A DNA stretch of 64,000 bases from Luteibacter anthropi (GCF_011759365.1 NZ_JAARLZ010000002.1:186001-250000); one strand, 5' to 3'; counted from the stretch's first letter, positions 9,054-18,857 are shown. Made by a program: numbers and translations. Notes: generated by a model from the letters alone, not told the origin.

Positions 9054-9493
9054 GATCGCAAACACTCCTTCCGGATACCCACGGTCCATCTCTCCCGGGT
9101 CGGACCGTGGGCGTTCGTCCGATGGAGAAGCGCGCACGCCTGGCCGTCTGGACGGCCCCAGTCATGCGTCATGCCTTTGATCCCCTGATGACCCACCGAT
9201 GCGAAAGCGCAACGAATTACGTCTTAGATCGCTGTTTACAACCGTATCTAAATCGATCTAAATTCGAGATTCAAAAAAAGGCGCCGACGCGTGGATCCGT
9301 GATCCGGATGCTTGTTGATCGATGCCAGGGGCGACTCTAACCCGGCGATCCGGTGCGACGCTCGCTGCGGCGCAATAAAGCCGATTGGTATGACACGGTT
9401 CGAGGTACCAAGGTGTGATGCGGACAGCTCCCTGTCGGCGATTCCCTATGCTACGTTTTGCCGACAGGGGGCATCACGTGGGGAGAACGGGCA
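9054..9493. promoter_or_regulatory. 440-bp divergent promoter region between GH76 and PNGase A genes
   Basis: No gene seen. The middle (about 9210-9290) is AT-rich for this genome. It holds two copies of ATCTAAAT, at 9246-9253 and 9256-9263, spaced by one helical turn, which could be regulator half-sites. A shared regulator for the two flanking secreted enzymes is plausible but not shown. Confidence 0.45.
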
Positions 9494-11284
9494 ATGGCGT
9501 TTATCAACGTCTCGGGCCGCAAAGGCCTGTGGGCAGGTTTGTTCGGTAGTATCGCGATGTGCTCGGCACCCGTCGGGCTGGCAGCGACATCGCCCGGATT
9601 CAACGTGGGATCGGCGAATGTCGCCATTGCCGACCCGTCCGTGCCACGGCCGCCGGGCAAGGCTTGCACGGTTGAGCTGTTCAACGGTTTCACGTTCCGT
9701 GATTTCTCCAACCATCCCTATACCTATGCACCCCCGACCGGCTGCGGGACGTCATGGTCGAAGGTGGTACTCGAGGCCGACTTCGCGGTAACGGCGGGGC
9801 GCCAGTTCGACCGCACCGCATCGCTTTGGCTGGGCGGCGCCAATATCTACTTCGGCACGACGCAAGAACCTTCGGCCGCCGTATCTCCCAGCTGGCATGT
9901 CGAGCGCGATGTCAGCGACTTCGCGAGCCTTCTGAGCCAGCCTCAGACAGGCCAGGCGATCCTTGGCAACATCGTCGACAACACCTATACCGGCATCATC
10001 AGCGGCTCGGCCCGCCTGGTCTTCTATCCGGCCAATATCCTTGCACCGAAACCGGACGCCCCCGATGCGGTCTTCCCGCTGTCGGACGGTACGGCGGGCG
10101 GTACCGTTGCCCTCAACACCGGTAGCGATGTTCTGTCGCGTACGCTCACGCTGCCTACGAACGTGGAGCGCGCTTATCTGGATGTGTTCGCCCAAGGGCA
10201 GGGCGGTGACGAGTTCTGGTACACCTGTGTGCCGGATGCGCAGGCCAACCAGGTGCAAAGCTGCGGTGGCGGTGCATACCGCGAGGTGCAGGTATCGATC
10301 GACGGACAGCCGGCTGGCGTAGCACCCGTGTATCCATGGATATTCACCGGCGGCATCGATCCCTACATGTGGCGACCCACGCCTGGCGTGCAGACGCTCA
10401 ACTTCCTGCCATATCGTGTCGATCTCACACCGTTTGCCTCCCTGCTCAACGACGGCAAACCGCATGCGCTGGCCATCGGCGTGACCGGGGCCAACGGCAA
10501 CTTCGCCGTCACGGGCAACCTGTTCGTGCATCTCGACCACGGTCGCAAGGTGGTCAGCGGCGCAGTGACCACCAACACCTTGCAGGGACAGCCGGCAGCC
10601 GCCACCGTGGACAACCAGGTCACCGATACCGGGGGTGTCATCGGAGGCTCCATCGCCACGCATGCATCGCGCCGTTTTCGCGTGGCAGGCTATGTCGATA
10701 CGTCGCACGGGCGCATCGTCACCGACGTGAACCAGACCGTGAGCTTTCGCAACACACAGACCTTCGCCATCGATCCGGCCCACTACCAGCAGGGCATCGA
10801 CCAGCTGACGACCGTCGACAGCACGACAAGGACCCGACAAGGCTTGCTCGGCATCGCGGTGACCACCGAGACGCACGTCGACTATCCACTGGTCGCCAGC
10901 TTTGGCAACACCTTCGATGCGGCGGGCAATACGCTCAGTGCGCCCAGTTCGGTAACCCAGGGATTCTCGCGCCAGTTCAGCAAGCGGCTGGGCAACCTGC
11001 TGATCTACCGCAGCGATGTGGATAACAGCATCGATACGGCCGATACGCTCACCTACGCCAACGGCGCCGTCAGCGGTCATACGGGGCAGCGCAGCGCGCA
11101 GCAGTTCCGCTCCAGGGACAACCTCGGCAGCTGCTATGGCCGCGACGTCAGCACGGCGGCCGGCCTGCTGACCGCCGCAACGGATGGTGGCGATTGCCCG
11201 CTTGCCTGGAACCGACTGTCGTGGTTCACCCATCCGGATGGCTCGCCCGATACCTCCAGAACGGAGAATCCGGGGATCTTCTAA
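9494..11284 (+). CDS. Secreted peptide-N4-(N-acetyl-beta-glucosaminyl)asparagine amidase A (PNGase A type)
   Basis: 596 aa from ATG 9494, with GGGGAGA about 8 nt upstream. A signal peptide (hydrophobic about residues 12-30, ending near G-L-A-A) is followed by a long beta-rich protein matching the PNGase A family: W-S-K-V-V-L-E-A-D-F, F-D-R-T-A-S-L-W-L-G-G, then V-Y-P-W-I-F-T-G-G and R-P-T-P-G-V. The family releases intact N-glycans from glycopeptides, including plant glycans with core alpha-1,3-fucose. Together with the fucosidase, beta-galactosidase, mannanase and protease nearby it fits N-glycan harvesting from host or fungal glycoproteins. A strong hairpin follows the stop. Confidence 0.85.
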   Translation: MAFINVSGRKGLWAGLFGSIAMCSAPVGLAATSPGFNVGSANVAIADPSVPRPPGKACTVELFNGFTFRDFSNHPYTYAPPTGCGTSWSKVVLEADFAVTAGRQFDRTASLWLGGANIYFGTTQEPSAAVSPSWHVERDVSDFASLLSQPQTGQAILGNIVDNTYTGIISGSARLVFYPANILAPKPDAPDAVFPLSDGTAGGTVALNTGSDVLSRTLTLPTNVERAYLDVFAQGQGGDEFWYTCVPDAQANQVQSCGGGAYREVQVSIDGQPAGVAPVYPWIFTGGIDPYMWRPTPGVQTLNFLPYRVDLTPFASLLNDGKPHALAIGVTGANGNFAVTGNLFVHLDHGRKVVSGAVTTNTLQGQPAAATVDNQVTDTGGVIGGSIATHASRRFRVAGYVDTSHGRIVTDVNQTVSFRNTQTFAIDPAHYQQGIDQLTTVDSTTRTRQGLLGIAVTTETHVDYPLVASFGNTFDAAGNTLSAPSSVTQGFSRQFSKRLGNLLIYRSDVDNSIDTADTLTYANGAVSGHTGQRSAQQFRSRDNLGSCYGRDVSTAAGLLTAATDGGDCPLAWNRLSWFTHPDGSPDTSRTENPGIF

Positions 11285-11286
11285 GC

Positions 11287-11318
11287 AATGCCCCCCGGCC
11301 TGATGACCGGGGGGCATT
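11287..11318. terminator. Bidirectional terminator-like hairpin
   Basis: A perfect 12-bp stem (11287-11298 with 11307-11318) with an 8-nt loop and a CCCCCC/GGGGGG core fills the 37-bp gap between the convergent PNGase A and GH35 genes. Confidence 0.8.
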
Positions 11319-11321
11319 CAC

Positions 11322-14237
11322 TCAGTGGGCCTGTGCCTTACCGGCCTTGCCGGCTCCCTTCAGCACCTCGTATCCAGGCGCGGGCACATCCGCAGGACGA
11401 ATGCTCGTCCGGTAATTGCCCTGTGCCACCAGGGAAACGTCGCCCAGGCCACCGTCGTACGCCGTGCTCCACGATGCGATGGCAATCGTGTTGTCGCCAT
11501 GGGTATGCAGCACGCCTGGCGGTAGCTCGAAGTCGGTCTGCGGGCCGACATCGCTGATGTAGCGACCAACCTGCCAGCCGTTGACGAAGACAAGGGCGCG
11601 GTAGTGGCGTGGCACGGCGTCATGGATGCGCAATGCGATGGGCACGTCCTGGTCGGCAGGAATATCCAGGTGGACGTTCGTGCGATACCAGTCGACGCCG
11701 GGCAGGGCGGTGGCACGCGGAAGCGTCGTGGATGCCCAGCGACCGTCCACGAAGCCCGGAAGCTGCCAGCCCATGCGCTCGCCATAGAGCCCCCCGGCAT
11801 TGAATGGCCCGCGAACCGTATCGGGCAGCTGCTCGCCGCCTTCGTTGCCCTGGATCTTCCAGTGGATGCTCGTAGGCGCGCCGGCAAAGGTCGCCGAGAT
11901 CAGGCCGCGCGGTTCACGGAACGCACCGCTGTGCTCCTCCTGAAGATGCCCCGTGTTGTCGACGAGCACGGAGACAACGTTGTCGCCACCGATCTTCAGC
12001 CAGGAGGGATCGATGGCGAACTGCCTTGCTCCGCTGGGGTTGTTGCCAAGGAAATGCCCATTGAGCCAGGCCGTGAAAATGCCGTGGTTGCCCAGGTGCA
12101 CACCCGTGTTGGCCGAGAGAACAATCCCCATCTCCTTACCCGTGGCCTTGAAGTGGCCGCGATACCATACGTTGCCGTGGTGATAGCCGTAGCTGTCGCT
12201 ATCGAGGATGGGGAGCTGGTGTTCCCAGTAGGGGTTGGGTGAAGACGTGCGATCCGTGGCGAGCCATCCCTTGTCATCGAAGCCGGCCGCCACCTCCGGC
12301 GCGCCGTTGGCAACCCGCCATGTCGTCAATGCGGGCAGCGCTACCGGTACGGGGCCCTCGACCTGGCCCAACAGACTTGTCGATGTCGTCGGGTTGGCCA
12401 CGACGGGCTTGCCGTTCCAGGAAAATGCCCGCACGTCCGGAGAGGCGAAAAGCTCGATATCGCTTACCTTGTCGGTATCGCCACTTAGCGCAATGTTCTC
12501 ACCATTACGGATCGCTTCGCGGGCGAGATAAGGGCCCCGCAGAAGAACCGGACCTGCCGCCGTATCCAACTGCCAGAACTGCCTGGCGGCCGCACCGTCG
12601 CCGATCAGCAGCAGAAGCGATCCGGCGCCCTGGCCGATGGCTACCCGGGCGAGACCATGGTGCCGGTAGTCAAGACGCAGCGTATGCGCGGCTTCGTCCC
12701 AGTGCATGGCCACATCACCCTCGATCATCTGCACGGCAGGGTGGTTTGGATAGCGCAGGACGGTCTCCCCGTCTTCGCCATCGCGCCCATACAGGACGGC
12801 CACGTCGCGAGGCCCCAGCGGAAGCCAGGTCATCAGCTCCGAGGTGGAATAGGCGAGGTCCTGGCGACCGAATCGATAGTCGGCAAGGAAGATTTTCGAA
12901 TCGCGGCCGTCGATATGGATCGCCGTGCCGGCCTGCTGGGGAATAGTCACGCCCTTCGCATCACGCTGGGCGATATGCAGGTGGGTCGCATCATTGCTGG
13001 TGTCGAGGGCGTCCGCGTGCCGGAGGATATAGAACCGCGTGCCGTCATCCGGATTAACCCGGGCATCGACACGCAGGCGGCCGTTGTCGGGTACCGAGGC
13101 AGCCACCGCGTCCGTCCGCGCCAGGGGGCTGACTGCACGGACCATATATCCGATGAGCTTCTGCTGGTCGTACTTGTCGGTCAGCTGGCGACTGGCCTTG
13201 ATCGCCGCGCCGTAGTCGTACGACGTATACACGCCCGGAGAGGACAGCCAGCCCCAGTTGATGCCCCCATAGGTCATGTAGAAGTTCTGCATCGTGGAAC
13301 CGGCCGCGATGATGGCCTCGTAGAACACCCGTTCGAAATCCGGGCCAGTGAGCTTGCGGCAGGCCTCGTAGCCCGGGCCACCCCACACGTCAAAGGCGCC
13401 GCCCTGGAATTCAGGGAAGAACAAGGGAGAACGCGTCAGCTCCCGTCGCTCGCGGCTGAAGTCGTAGACGGCATTCCAGCGTTCGGGGCGCGAGCAGTCG
13501 AAGTCCAGCGGGTAGGAGTCCTGCCCGGGAAGCTCGACGGCACCGGGTCCTTTGATGAAATCGCTGTTGTGATTGCCTGAAAACGGTACGGTGATGCCAT
13601 CGGCACGTGCCTTGTCCTCGATGGCCTGCATGTAGCGCTGGCCATCCGGGGAGTCGTCGTAGAACTCGTTCTCCACCTGATACATCAGGACCGTACCACG
13701 CCCGTCAGTCACCTGGTGACGGGCAAGGATGCGATCGATCTGCCCCATCCATTCCTGGTAGGCGGCGGTGTATTCCGGATCGGGCGAGCGAGGCTTGCCA
13801 CCGGTATCCACCAGCCAGCCGGGAAACCCACCCGCATCCGTCTCTGCGTTGATATACGGTCCGGGCCGGGCGATGACATAGATACCTGCATCACGCGCCA
13901 TGTCGAGAAGCCGGTCGACGTCGCGAATCCCCGTGAAGTCGTAGACACCGCGGCGCGGCGAGTGGTATCCCCAGTCGAAATAGATTTCCACCGCATTGAA
14001 TCCGGCAGCCTTCATTTTCTGGAGAACATCCGACCAGAGGTCGGGGCTGGGCAGGCGCCAGTAATGGAACGAGCCCGACCACAGATAGATGGGTTTGCCA
14101 TCGATCATCAGCGAGTAGCGGTCGTAGGTGACCTTGTGTGCCGTCTCTGCCTGGGCGGCGCCCAGCAGACCCAGCGCGGTGAGCATCGCCATGGATACGC
14201 CGAGGCGACGGTTTCCCGGCTTGTGAAAAACAGGCAT
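11322..14237 (-). CDS. Secreted GH35 beta-galactosidase
   Basis: 971 aa from ATG 14237; TAGGAG lies 6 nt upstream, so the in-frame TTG two codons earlier is not needed. The signal peptide ends near G-A-A-Q-A-E. The N-terminal TIM barrel (about residues 30-350) carries the GH35 signature G-G-F-P-G-W-L, acid/base E191 in Q-V-E-N-E-F and nucleophile E276 in F-P-E-F-Q-G-G. The remaining 600 residues are beta domains, including a jelly-roll region typical of the large family members (W-Y-R-G-H-F, H-L-G-N-H-G-I). The family removes terminal beta-D-galactose from pectin side chains, xyloglucan or N-glycans. It is the last step of a plausible extracellular glycan-trimming set. Confidence 0.9.
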   Translation of the reverse strand: MPVFHKPGNRRLGVSMAMLTALGLLGAAQAETAHKVTYDRYSLMIDGKPIYLWSGSFHYWRLPSPDLWSDVLQKMKAAGFNAVEIYFDWGYHSPRRGVYDFTGIRDVDRLLDMARDAGIYVIARPGPYINAETDAGGFPGWLVDTGGKPRSPDPEYTAAYQEWMGQIDRILARHQVTDGRGTVLMYQVENEFYDDSPDGQRYMQAIEDKARADGITVPFSGNHNSDFIKGPGAVELPGQDSYPLDFDCSRPERWNAVYDFSRERRELTRSPLFFPEFQGGAFDVWGGPGYEACRKLTGPDFERVFYEAIIAAGSTMQNFYMTYGGINWGWLSSPGVYTSYDYGAAIKASRQLTDKYDQQKLIGYMVRAVSPLARTDAVAASVPDNGRLRVDARVNPDDGTRFYILRHADALDTSNDATHLHIAQRDAKGVTIPQQAGTAIHIDGRDSKIFLADYRFGRQDLAYSTSELMTWLPLGPRDVAVLYGRDGEDGETVLRYPNHPAVQMIEGDVAMHWDEAAHTLRLDYRHHGLARVAIGQGAGSLLLLIGDGAAARQFWQLDTAAGPVLLRGPYLAREAIRNGENIALSGDTDKVSDIELFASPDVRAFSWNGKPVVANPTTSTSLLGQVEGPVPVALPALTTWRVANGAPEVAAGFDDKGWLATDRTSSPNPYWEHQLPILDSDSYGYHHGNVWYRGHFKATGKEMGIVLSANTGVHLGNHGIFTAWLNGHFLGNNPSGARQFAIDPSWLKIGGDNVVSVLVDNTGHLQEEHSGAFREPRGLISATFAGAPTSIHWKIQGNEGGEQLPDTVRGPFNAGGLYGERMGWQLPGFVDGRWASTTLPRATALPGVDWYRTNVHLDIPADQDVPIALRIHDAVPRHYRALVFVNGWQVGRYISDVGPQTDFELPPGVLHTHGDNTIAIASWSTAYDGGLGDVSLVAQGNYRTSIRPADVPAPGYEVLKGAGKAGKAQAH

Positions 14238-14436
14238 TCCCAACTCCTACCACGATCCACAGCACGAAGACGCGTTGCCCGGATGGCGCAGGGGAGGTGG
14301 GTCCTGTCGACGCAGTCATCCTGGCTCTCCGGAGCGAAGTGGCCAGCATTTACTACAGCCTGATCAGGATGTCATCCGACATTTAAACCCGGGGCCTTGG
14401 CTTCAGCGGAAAGATACCAGGGCGCGTGTGCCAGAA

Positions 14437-14462
14437 AGACGCCACGCATCAGCGTGGCGTCT
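14437..14462 (-). terminator. Terminator hairpin (minus strand)
   Basis: An 11-bp perfect stem (14437-14447 with 14452-14462) and a 4-nt loop lie 25 bp past the stop of the S53 protease gene. Read on the minus strand it is followed by TTTCTGG, a short T-rich tail. It separates the protease from the GH35 promoter. Confidence 0.7.
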
Positions 14463-14486
14463 GTCGTTTCACTGAGCCGGATACGA

Positions 14487-16121
14487 TCAGAACGAGCCGA
14501 TGTTTCCGTTGACCGTACCGAGGTTGAAGCTGCCACGCCCCGTAACGTCGTCGTAGCCTGGGCCCGCGCTGAAGCCGCCGTTATTGCCACTGGTCACATC
14601 GTGATAGTCGCCAGCTGGCAGCTTGTAGATGTGAGGACCGGCAAAGCCCAGTGAGGTGTGCGCGGCAAGCAGGCGTGCCCACGAACCCGTGAACAATGGT
14701 GCAGCGAGGCTCGTGCCGCCGATCTGCTCGTTGCGGCCGTTGACGATCACCAGTGCGCCGGAGTTCGGGTCGGCATCGAAGGCAACATCGGGGACGACCC
14801 GGAAGCTGCCCGTCACCGCCGTCTGCCACGTCGGTCGCGGCTCGACCAGGCTCGGGCTGCCGCCACTGCCACTCCAGGCGGTTTCACTGGTGTAAGTACT
14901 GCCGCTGGTGTTGAGCGTGGTGCCGCCCACGGCGATGACGTAGGGCGAGCTTGCCGGATAGCTGGGCGTCGTGCCACCGTCGCCGCATTCGTCGGCACCC
15001 GAGTCACCGGACGAAATAGAGAAGGTTTGTCCTTGCGCCTCGGCGGTCTTGAACAGCTGATCGTCGGCCGCCATGGAGCCGTCCTGCGTGGTATCGGTCT
15101 CGCACTCGCCCAGGGAAACGTTGATCACCTTGGCGGCATTGGCCGAGACGGCGGTGTTGATGATGCTGGTCAGCGCTGAATTGCTCAGTGACGTGGCATC
15201 GTAGAAGATCAGCTTGCCGACCTTGCCGCCGGCCATGCCGACGATATCCTGGCTATCCAGGTTCCATTCCTCGAGGCCGCTGGTGTCGCTGCTTCCGGAG
15301 CCCACGATTTGTGTGCTCACCGTGCTCAAGCCATTGTTGGAAGTGAACTTGTTCAGATCCGTGATCGTCTGGGTGAGCCGACCTTCGGCAATGATGCCCA
15401 CGGTTACCGTGGATGCCGTGGGCACGCCGCTGCCGCCATAGATCGCGGAGAACGTCGTCGGGTTATGGCCGGTGACCGATTGCGGGCGCAGTGCGGAGGT
15501 TGCATCCGCGCGTACGTTCATCGTGTGCATCCGATGAACGTCCTGGAGGCCCACAACGGAAAGCACGGCATTCTGCAGAGAAGCCGGGATCACGGCGTCC
15601 TTGTCGTTCGCATACGACTGGCGCCCATCGCGCGTTACGTTGACGAACGTCGTCTGGAAGGCCTGCTGGGCCGCGTCGACGTTGCCGTCTGCCGTAACCA
15701 GAAGACGATTGGGTTCGACCTGGACATTAGTGAAGCCGGCCTTGCTCAGGTATGCCGCTACCGCCTGCGCGTCGTCGGTGGTGGGGGCATGACGATCAAG
15801 AAAGGTCTGCGCCGTCATCGGGGCATCGAGCTGCGCACCCGTGGCAGCCAGTTGCCGGCGAGCGGCAATAAACGCGTTCAGTTGATCAGGATTACGAAGT
15901 TTCAAGGCAACCGCGATGTGCAGCGGTTGATCGATGGACGTCAGGCCCGTGACTTGTTCCTGGGGGCGCAGGGCCACGGCATGGGTCTGCGTTTGCACCC
16001 ACCCGGATGTCGGCGCGGTTGTCGCGGCAACGGCCGCCCCCTGCGATAAGACCATGATGCACGAGGTTGCGAGAACCTTACGAGCCATCGCCAGCCCTGC
16101 CCAGTTCGATGTATTCGTCAT
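14487..16121 (-). CDS. Secreted S53 family acid protease (sedolisin/kumamolisin type)
   Basis: 544 aa. After a signal peptide (ending near V-A-A) comes a pro-domain (about residues 40-200; L-R-N-P-D-Q-L-N-A-F-I and Q-A-F-Q-T-T-F) of the pro-kumamolisin type. The catalytic domain has the sedolisin triad E285 and D289 (E-E-W-N-L-D) with S471 in G-G-T-S-L-A-A-P, and oxyanion D373 in S-G-D-S-G-A-D. The C-terminal calcium site D-V-T-S-G-N-N and G-Y-D-D-V-T-G is intact. These enzymes are auto-activated and work at low pH on extracellular protein. The ATG at 16121 has AGGAAAAG upstream. A terminator follows the stop. Likely supplies peptides and glycopeptides to the neighbouring glycan enzymes. Confidence 0.9.
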   Translation of the reverse strand: MTNTSNWAGLAMARKVLATSCIMVLSQGAAVAATTAPTSGWVQTQTHAVALRPQEQVTGLTSIDQPLHIAVALKLRNPDQLNAFIAARRQLAATGAQLDAPMTAQTFLDRHAPTTDDAQAVAAYLSKAGFTNVQVEPNRLLVTADGNVDAAQQAFQTTFVNVTRDGRQSYANDKDAVIPASLQNAVLSVVGLQDVHRMHTMNVRADATSALRPQSVTGHNPTTFSAIYGGSGVPTASTVTVGIIAEGRLTQTITDLNKFTSNNGLSTVSTQIVGSGSSDTSGLEEWNLDSQDIVGMAGGKVGKLIFYDATSLSNSALTSIINTAVSANAAKVINVSLGECETDTTQDGSMAADDQLFKTAEAQGQTFSISSGDSGADECGDGGTTPSYPASSPYVIAVGGTTLNTSGSTYTSETAWSGSGGSPSLVEPRPTWQTAVTGSFRVVPDVAFDADPNSGALVIVNGRNEQIGGTSLAAPLFTGSWARLLAAHTSLGFAGPHIYKLPAGDYHDVTSGNNGGFSAGPGYDDVTGRGSFNLGTVNGNIGSF

Positions 16122-16348
16122 GTGCTTTTCCTGTACTCATTAGGAGGTCCGCGGCAAATGCCGACGGAGGTGAGTCGCCTCCACCCGATCCTTCGATGAA
16201 GGATCCCCCTGAGCCAGGCATCGCGACCGGTAAAGACGCTAACAGGGACACCGGTCGCGACTTGCTCGTATTCGGCCTCGAACTATCGCAAATTATTGAT
16301 GTTAATCAGCAACATATTGCGAACAAGCGATCCTTTTCCCGGGGCCGG

Positions 16349-16732
16349 TCAGGCGCCGTGGAAGACCGCCTCGATGTTGTGCCCATCCGGATCGAGTACG
16401 AAACCGCCGTAATAGCCCTCGTGATAATGAGAGCGAGGACCGGGCGGCCCATTGTCGCGACCCCCGGCGGCCAGCGCCGCGTCGTGAAACGCCTGGACCA
16501 GCTGACGAGACGACACCCGAAACGCTACATGCACCGGCGGCCGGTTTGGCTCGCCCTTATAGATCCAGAAATCGGGCTTGCCGCCTTCGCCGAACCCGGC
16601 GACATCCGTGCGCCCCGTGACCGAGGCCGGAAAAATGGCAAGGAGTTCATAGCCTATGGCACTAAGTGTCGCCCGGTAAAACTCCTTGCTTAGCTCGAAA
16701 TCGCTGACGACAACGCCGGTGTGATCGATCAT
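16349..16732 (-). CDS. VOC superfamily (glyoxalase-like) protein
   Basis: 127 aa from ATG 16732, with GAGGAAGG upstream; the 16810 extension lacks support. A single vicinal-oxygen-chelate fold: I-D-H-T-G-V-V-V-S-D at the start, H-V-A-F-R-V in the middle and G-G-F-V-L-D-P-D-G-H-N-I-E-A-V near the end. The His and Glu positions usual for metal binding are present. Members range from glyoxalases to resistance proteins and dioxygenases, so no substrate is claimed. It stands alone between a protease and a two-component system. Confidence 0.82.
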   Translation of the reverse strand: MIDHTGVVVSDFELSKEFYRATLSAIGYELLAIFPASVTGRTDVAGFGEGGKPDFWIYKGEPNRPPVHVAFRVSSRQLVQAFHDAALAAGGRDNGPPGPRSHYHEGYYGGFVLDPDGHNIEAVFHGA

Positions 16733-16950
16733 TCGCCCTTCCTCGAAATGGTGGACCGTGGGTGACTTGCGTGCATGCGAATCGTATCGAGGTGCGGTGC
16801 CCCCGAGCAATTCAAAGTTTGTCCCATAGGCCTCGTCACGTTGTATGAAGTGACATGGCAGCGCAGGGCGGTTTGTTTGTGCGTCACCGATGTAGCAAAT
16901 GTGAATCTGATTTTGCCCGGCATCCCTCGGACATGCGGCCCCAGGCTCGC

Positions 16951-17724
16951 CTACATCTGCCGGAACAGATGCAGGTAGCTGCGACTGACCGGCAAGGATT
17001 CTTTTCGATCCTTGAGGTGTACGACAGCGGTTTCGTTATCGCCGCGAATGATATGACTGACGGCGCGCAGATTTACCACCGCCGAACGGTGCACCTGGAT
17101 GAACTGCGTATCATCGAGTTGTGCCACCAGCTCCTTGAGCGTGGTACCGATCAAGGCTTCGCAAGGCTGCCTTGCCTCATTGCGCCAGGCCACCAGTGTG
17201 TATTTCGCCTCCGAACGGAGGTAGTCGATATCGTCTACGGGAATCAGACGCAATGTCTGCCCGACCTGTGCTCGTATCCAGCGCAAGGGAGCGGGCGACG
17301 TCGGGCGATCAAGCCGCGAGGCGAGCTCGCGTAGCAGGTGCTCGGTATTCGTCGCCGGCTGGGACATACGCAGGCGCTCCTGGACGCGGCCCACCGTATC
17401 GGCAAGCCGGGCCGGTTCAACGGGCTTCACCAGATAGTCGAGCGCCCCCTGCGAGAAAGCCTGGACGGCGTAGGTGTCGAACGCGGTAACGAATACAACA
17501 TGCGCCCGCCGGCCGATGTGATGGGCGACATCTACGCCCGAAAGACCTGGCATATGAACGTCGAGGAAGCAGACATCTGGCTGCACGTCGTCGTACATCC
17601 GGATCGCTTCGCGCCCGTTACGGGCCTGTGCGACGACCTTCAGTTCAGGCCAGGCCTGGGCAAGCATCTGGGCCAGAACGCCACGCAGGAGGGGCTCGTC
17701 GTCGGCGATCAGCGCGGTCGTCAT
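16951..17724 (-). CDS. LytTR-family response regulator
   Basis: 257 aa. Receiver domain at residues 1-120 with acidic pocket D8-D9, phospho-acceptor D55 (C-F-L-D-V-H-M-P-G), T80 and K100 (D-Y-L-V-K-P). A LytTR DNA-binding domain fills about residues 150-257 (V-D-D-I-D-Y-L-R-S-E, F-I-Q-V-H-R-S-A-V-V-N-L, P-V-S-R-S-Y). Its ATG overlaps the stop of the kinase gene by 4 bases, so the two are translationally coupled and form a LytS/LytR-type pair. Such pairs act on nearby promoters through short repeats; I could not locate the sites. The target is probably the operon itself or a distant gene. Confidence 0.92.
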   Translation of the reverse strand: MTTALIADDEPLLRGVLAQMLAQAWPELKVVAQARNGREAIRMYDDVQPDVCFLDVHMPGLSGVDVAHHIGRRAHVVFVTAFDTYAVQAFSQGALDYLVKPVEPARLADTVGRVQERLRMSQPATNTEHLLRELASRLDRPTSPAPLRWIRAQVGQTLRLIPVDDIDYLRSEAKYTLVAWRNEARQPCEALIGTTLKELVAQLDDTQFIQVHRSAVVNLRAVSHIIRGDNETAVVHLKDRKESLPVSRSYLHLFRQM

Positions 17725-18806
17725 GCGTGGCCTGCTTCCTGGGCTGGGAAAATCGCTTCGGCGACCACGCCCCGGGGCAGCCGGGCGGCAATATCCAGTG
17801 TTGCGTCGCCACCAAATGCCATGGCCATGCGTTCACGCAAGGTGGCTATCCCTGTACCAAGCCCTTTGCGATTCGCCCGCAGACCAACGCCGGTATCGAT
17901 AACCCGCACCACGCAGCGATCACCGCGCCTCTCTACATGCACGTCGATACGGCCGCCATCCTCGCTCGGATCGATGCCATGGCGCACGGCATTCTCGACC
18001 AGCGTCAGCAGGGTGAGGGGAGGGCACCTCAATGAGCGAGCCGCTTCATCGACGTGCAGGCCGAACTGGAGCCGGTCGGGGATACGTATATGCATCAGCT
18101 CCAGATAGGCCTGCGCCAGTTCCAGTTCGTCGGCCAGCGTGGTGGCCGGCGCATCGAGCCGGGGTACCGCCGCGCGAAGATAGGCCACCAGGTTGCGAAG
18201 CACCATCGAAGCCTGCGGCGAACCCTCGTCCACCAGTACCTGCACGTTGGCCAGCGTGTTGAACAGGAAATGCGGGGTGACCTGGGCCTGCAACAGGCGC
18301 AGGCGCGCATCCAATGCCTGGCGTTCGAGTTCGCTGCGCTCGAGATCGAAGACCAGCGCCTGATGGCGGGCGAGGGCGTCCTTTTGCCTGACCAGCGCAC
18401 CGAGTGCAATCCATGGTGCAACCAGCAGGCCAAGGACGCTCAACGATACGAAGCCTTCAAGGCGGTCCTTATCTTCCCAGAACGGCGGCGCGCCGGGCAT
18501 GGTGCTGTAGAGGTAGATGAGCCAGGTCACCAGCGGTATCGACACGGCCACGCCCACCACCTGTAGCACCCAGCGTGCCAGCCACGCAGGCAGCCGTGCC
18601 GGCCATTGCTCGAAGATGCCGAAGGCCAGCATTGCGGCCAGCCCCAGCGTCCCGGTGCGCAGCATCAGTGCGAACCAGCCCGAGTCCCAGCCGGGCAGCA
18701 GGATCAAGCCCAGCACGACCGACGCACACAGGGTGAATAGCAGGCGACGCCAGCCCAGAAGCAGGGCAACGCCATGTGGCTTGATGAGGGCGGGAAGGGT
18801 AGACAC
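17721..18806 (-). CDS. LytS-type sensor histidine kinase
   Basis: 361 aa if GTG 18806 is the start; a TTG at 18842 is the alternative, and neither has a strong ribosome site. Four or so hydrophobic segments lie in the first 150 residues (R-R-L-L-F-T-L-C-A-S-V-V-L-G onward). A coiled linker leads to the His_kinase domain with H179 (T-P-H-F-L-F-N-T-L) and an ATPase domain with E-N-A-V-R-H-G and D-T-G-V-G-L. It has no periplasmic sensor of note, so it may sense the membrane or a partner. The partner could be the DUF2306 protein encoded just upstream. Overlaps the regulator by ATGA. Confidence 0.9.
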   Translation of the reverse strand: MSTLPALIKPHGVALLLGWRRLLFTLCASVVLGLILLPGWDSGWFALMLRTGTLGLAAMLAFGIFEQWPARLPAWLARWVLQVVGVAVSIPLVTWLIYLYSTMPGAPPFWEDKDRLEGFVSLSVLGLLVAPWIALGALVRQKDALARHQALVFDLERSELERQALDARLRLLQAQVTPHFLFNTLANVQVLVDEGSPQASMVLRNLVAYLRAAVPRLDAPATTLADELELAQAYLELMHIRIPDRLQFGLHVDEAARSLRCPPLTLLTLVENAVRHGIDPSEDGGRIDVHVERRGDRCVVRVIDTGVGLRANRKGLGTGIATLRERMAMAFGGDATLDIAARLPRGVVAEAIFPAQEAGHA

Positions 18807-18857
18807 ATCCGGAGCATAGTCAGGTCGGCATGCGCCTGCCAATCGTCTTCGCGAATC

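Noticed and set aside
9752-11317. 521-codon open frame on the minus strand
   Set aside because: Shadow of the PNGase A gene, caused by high GC; no recognisable protein features.
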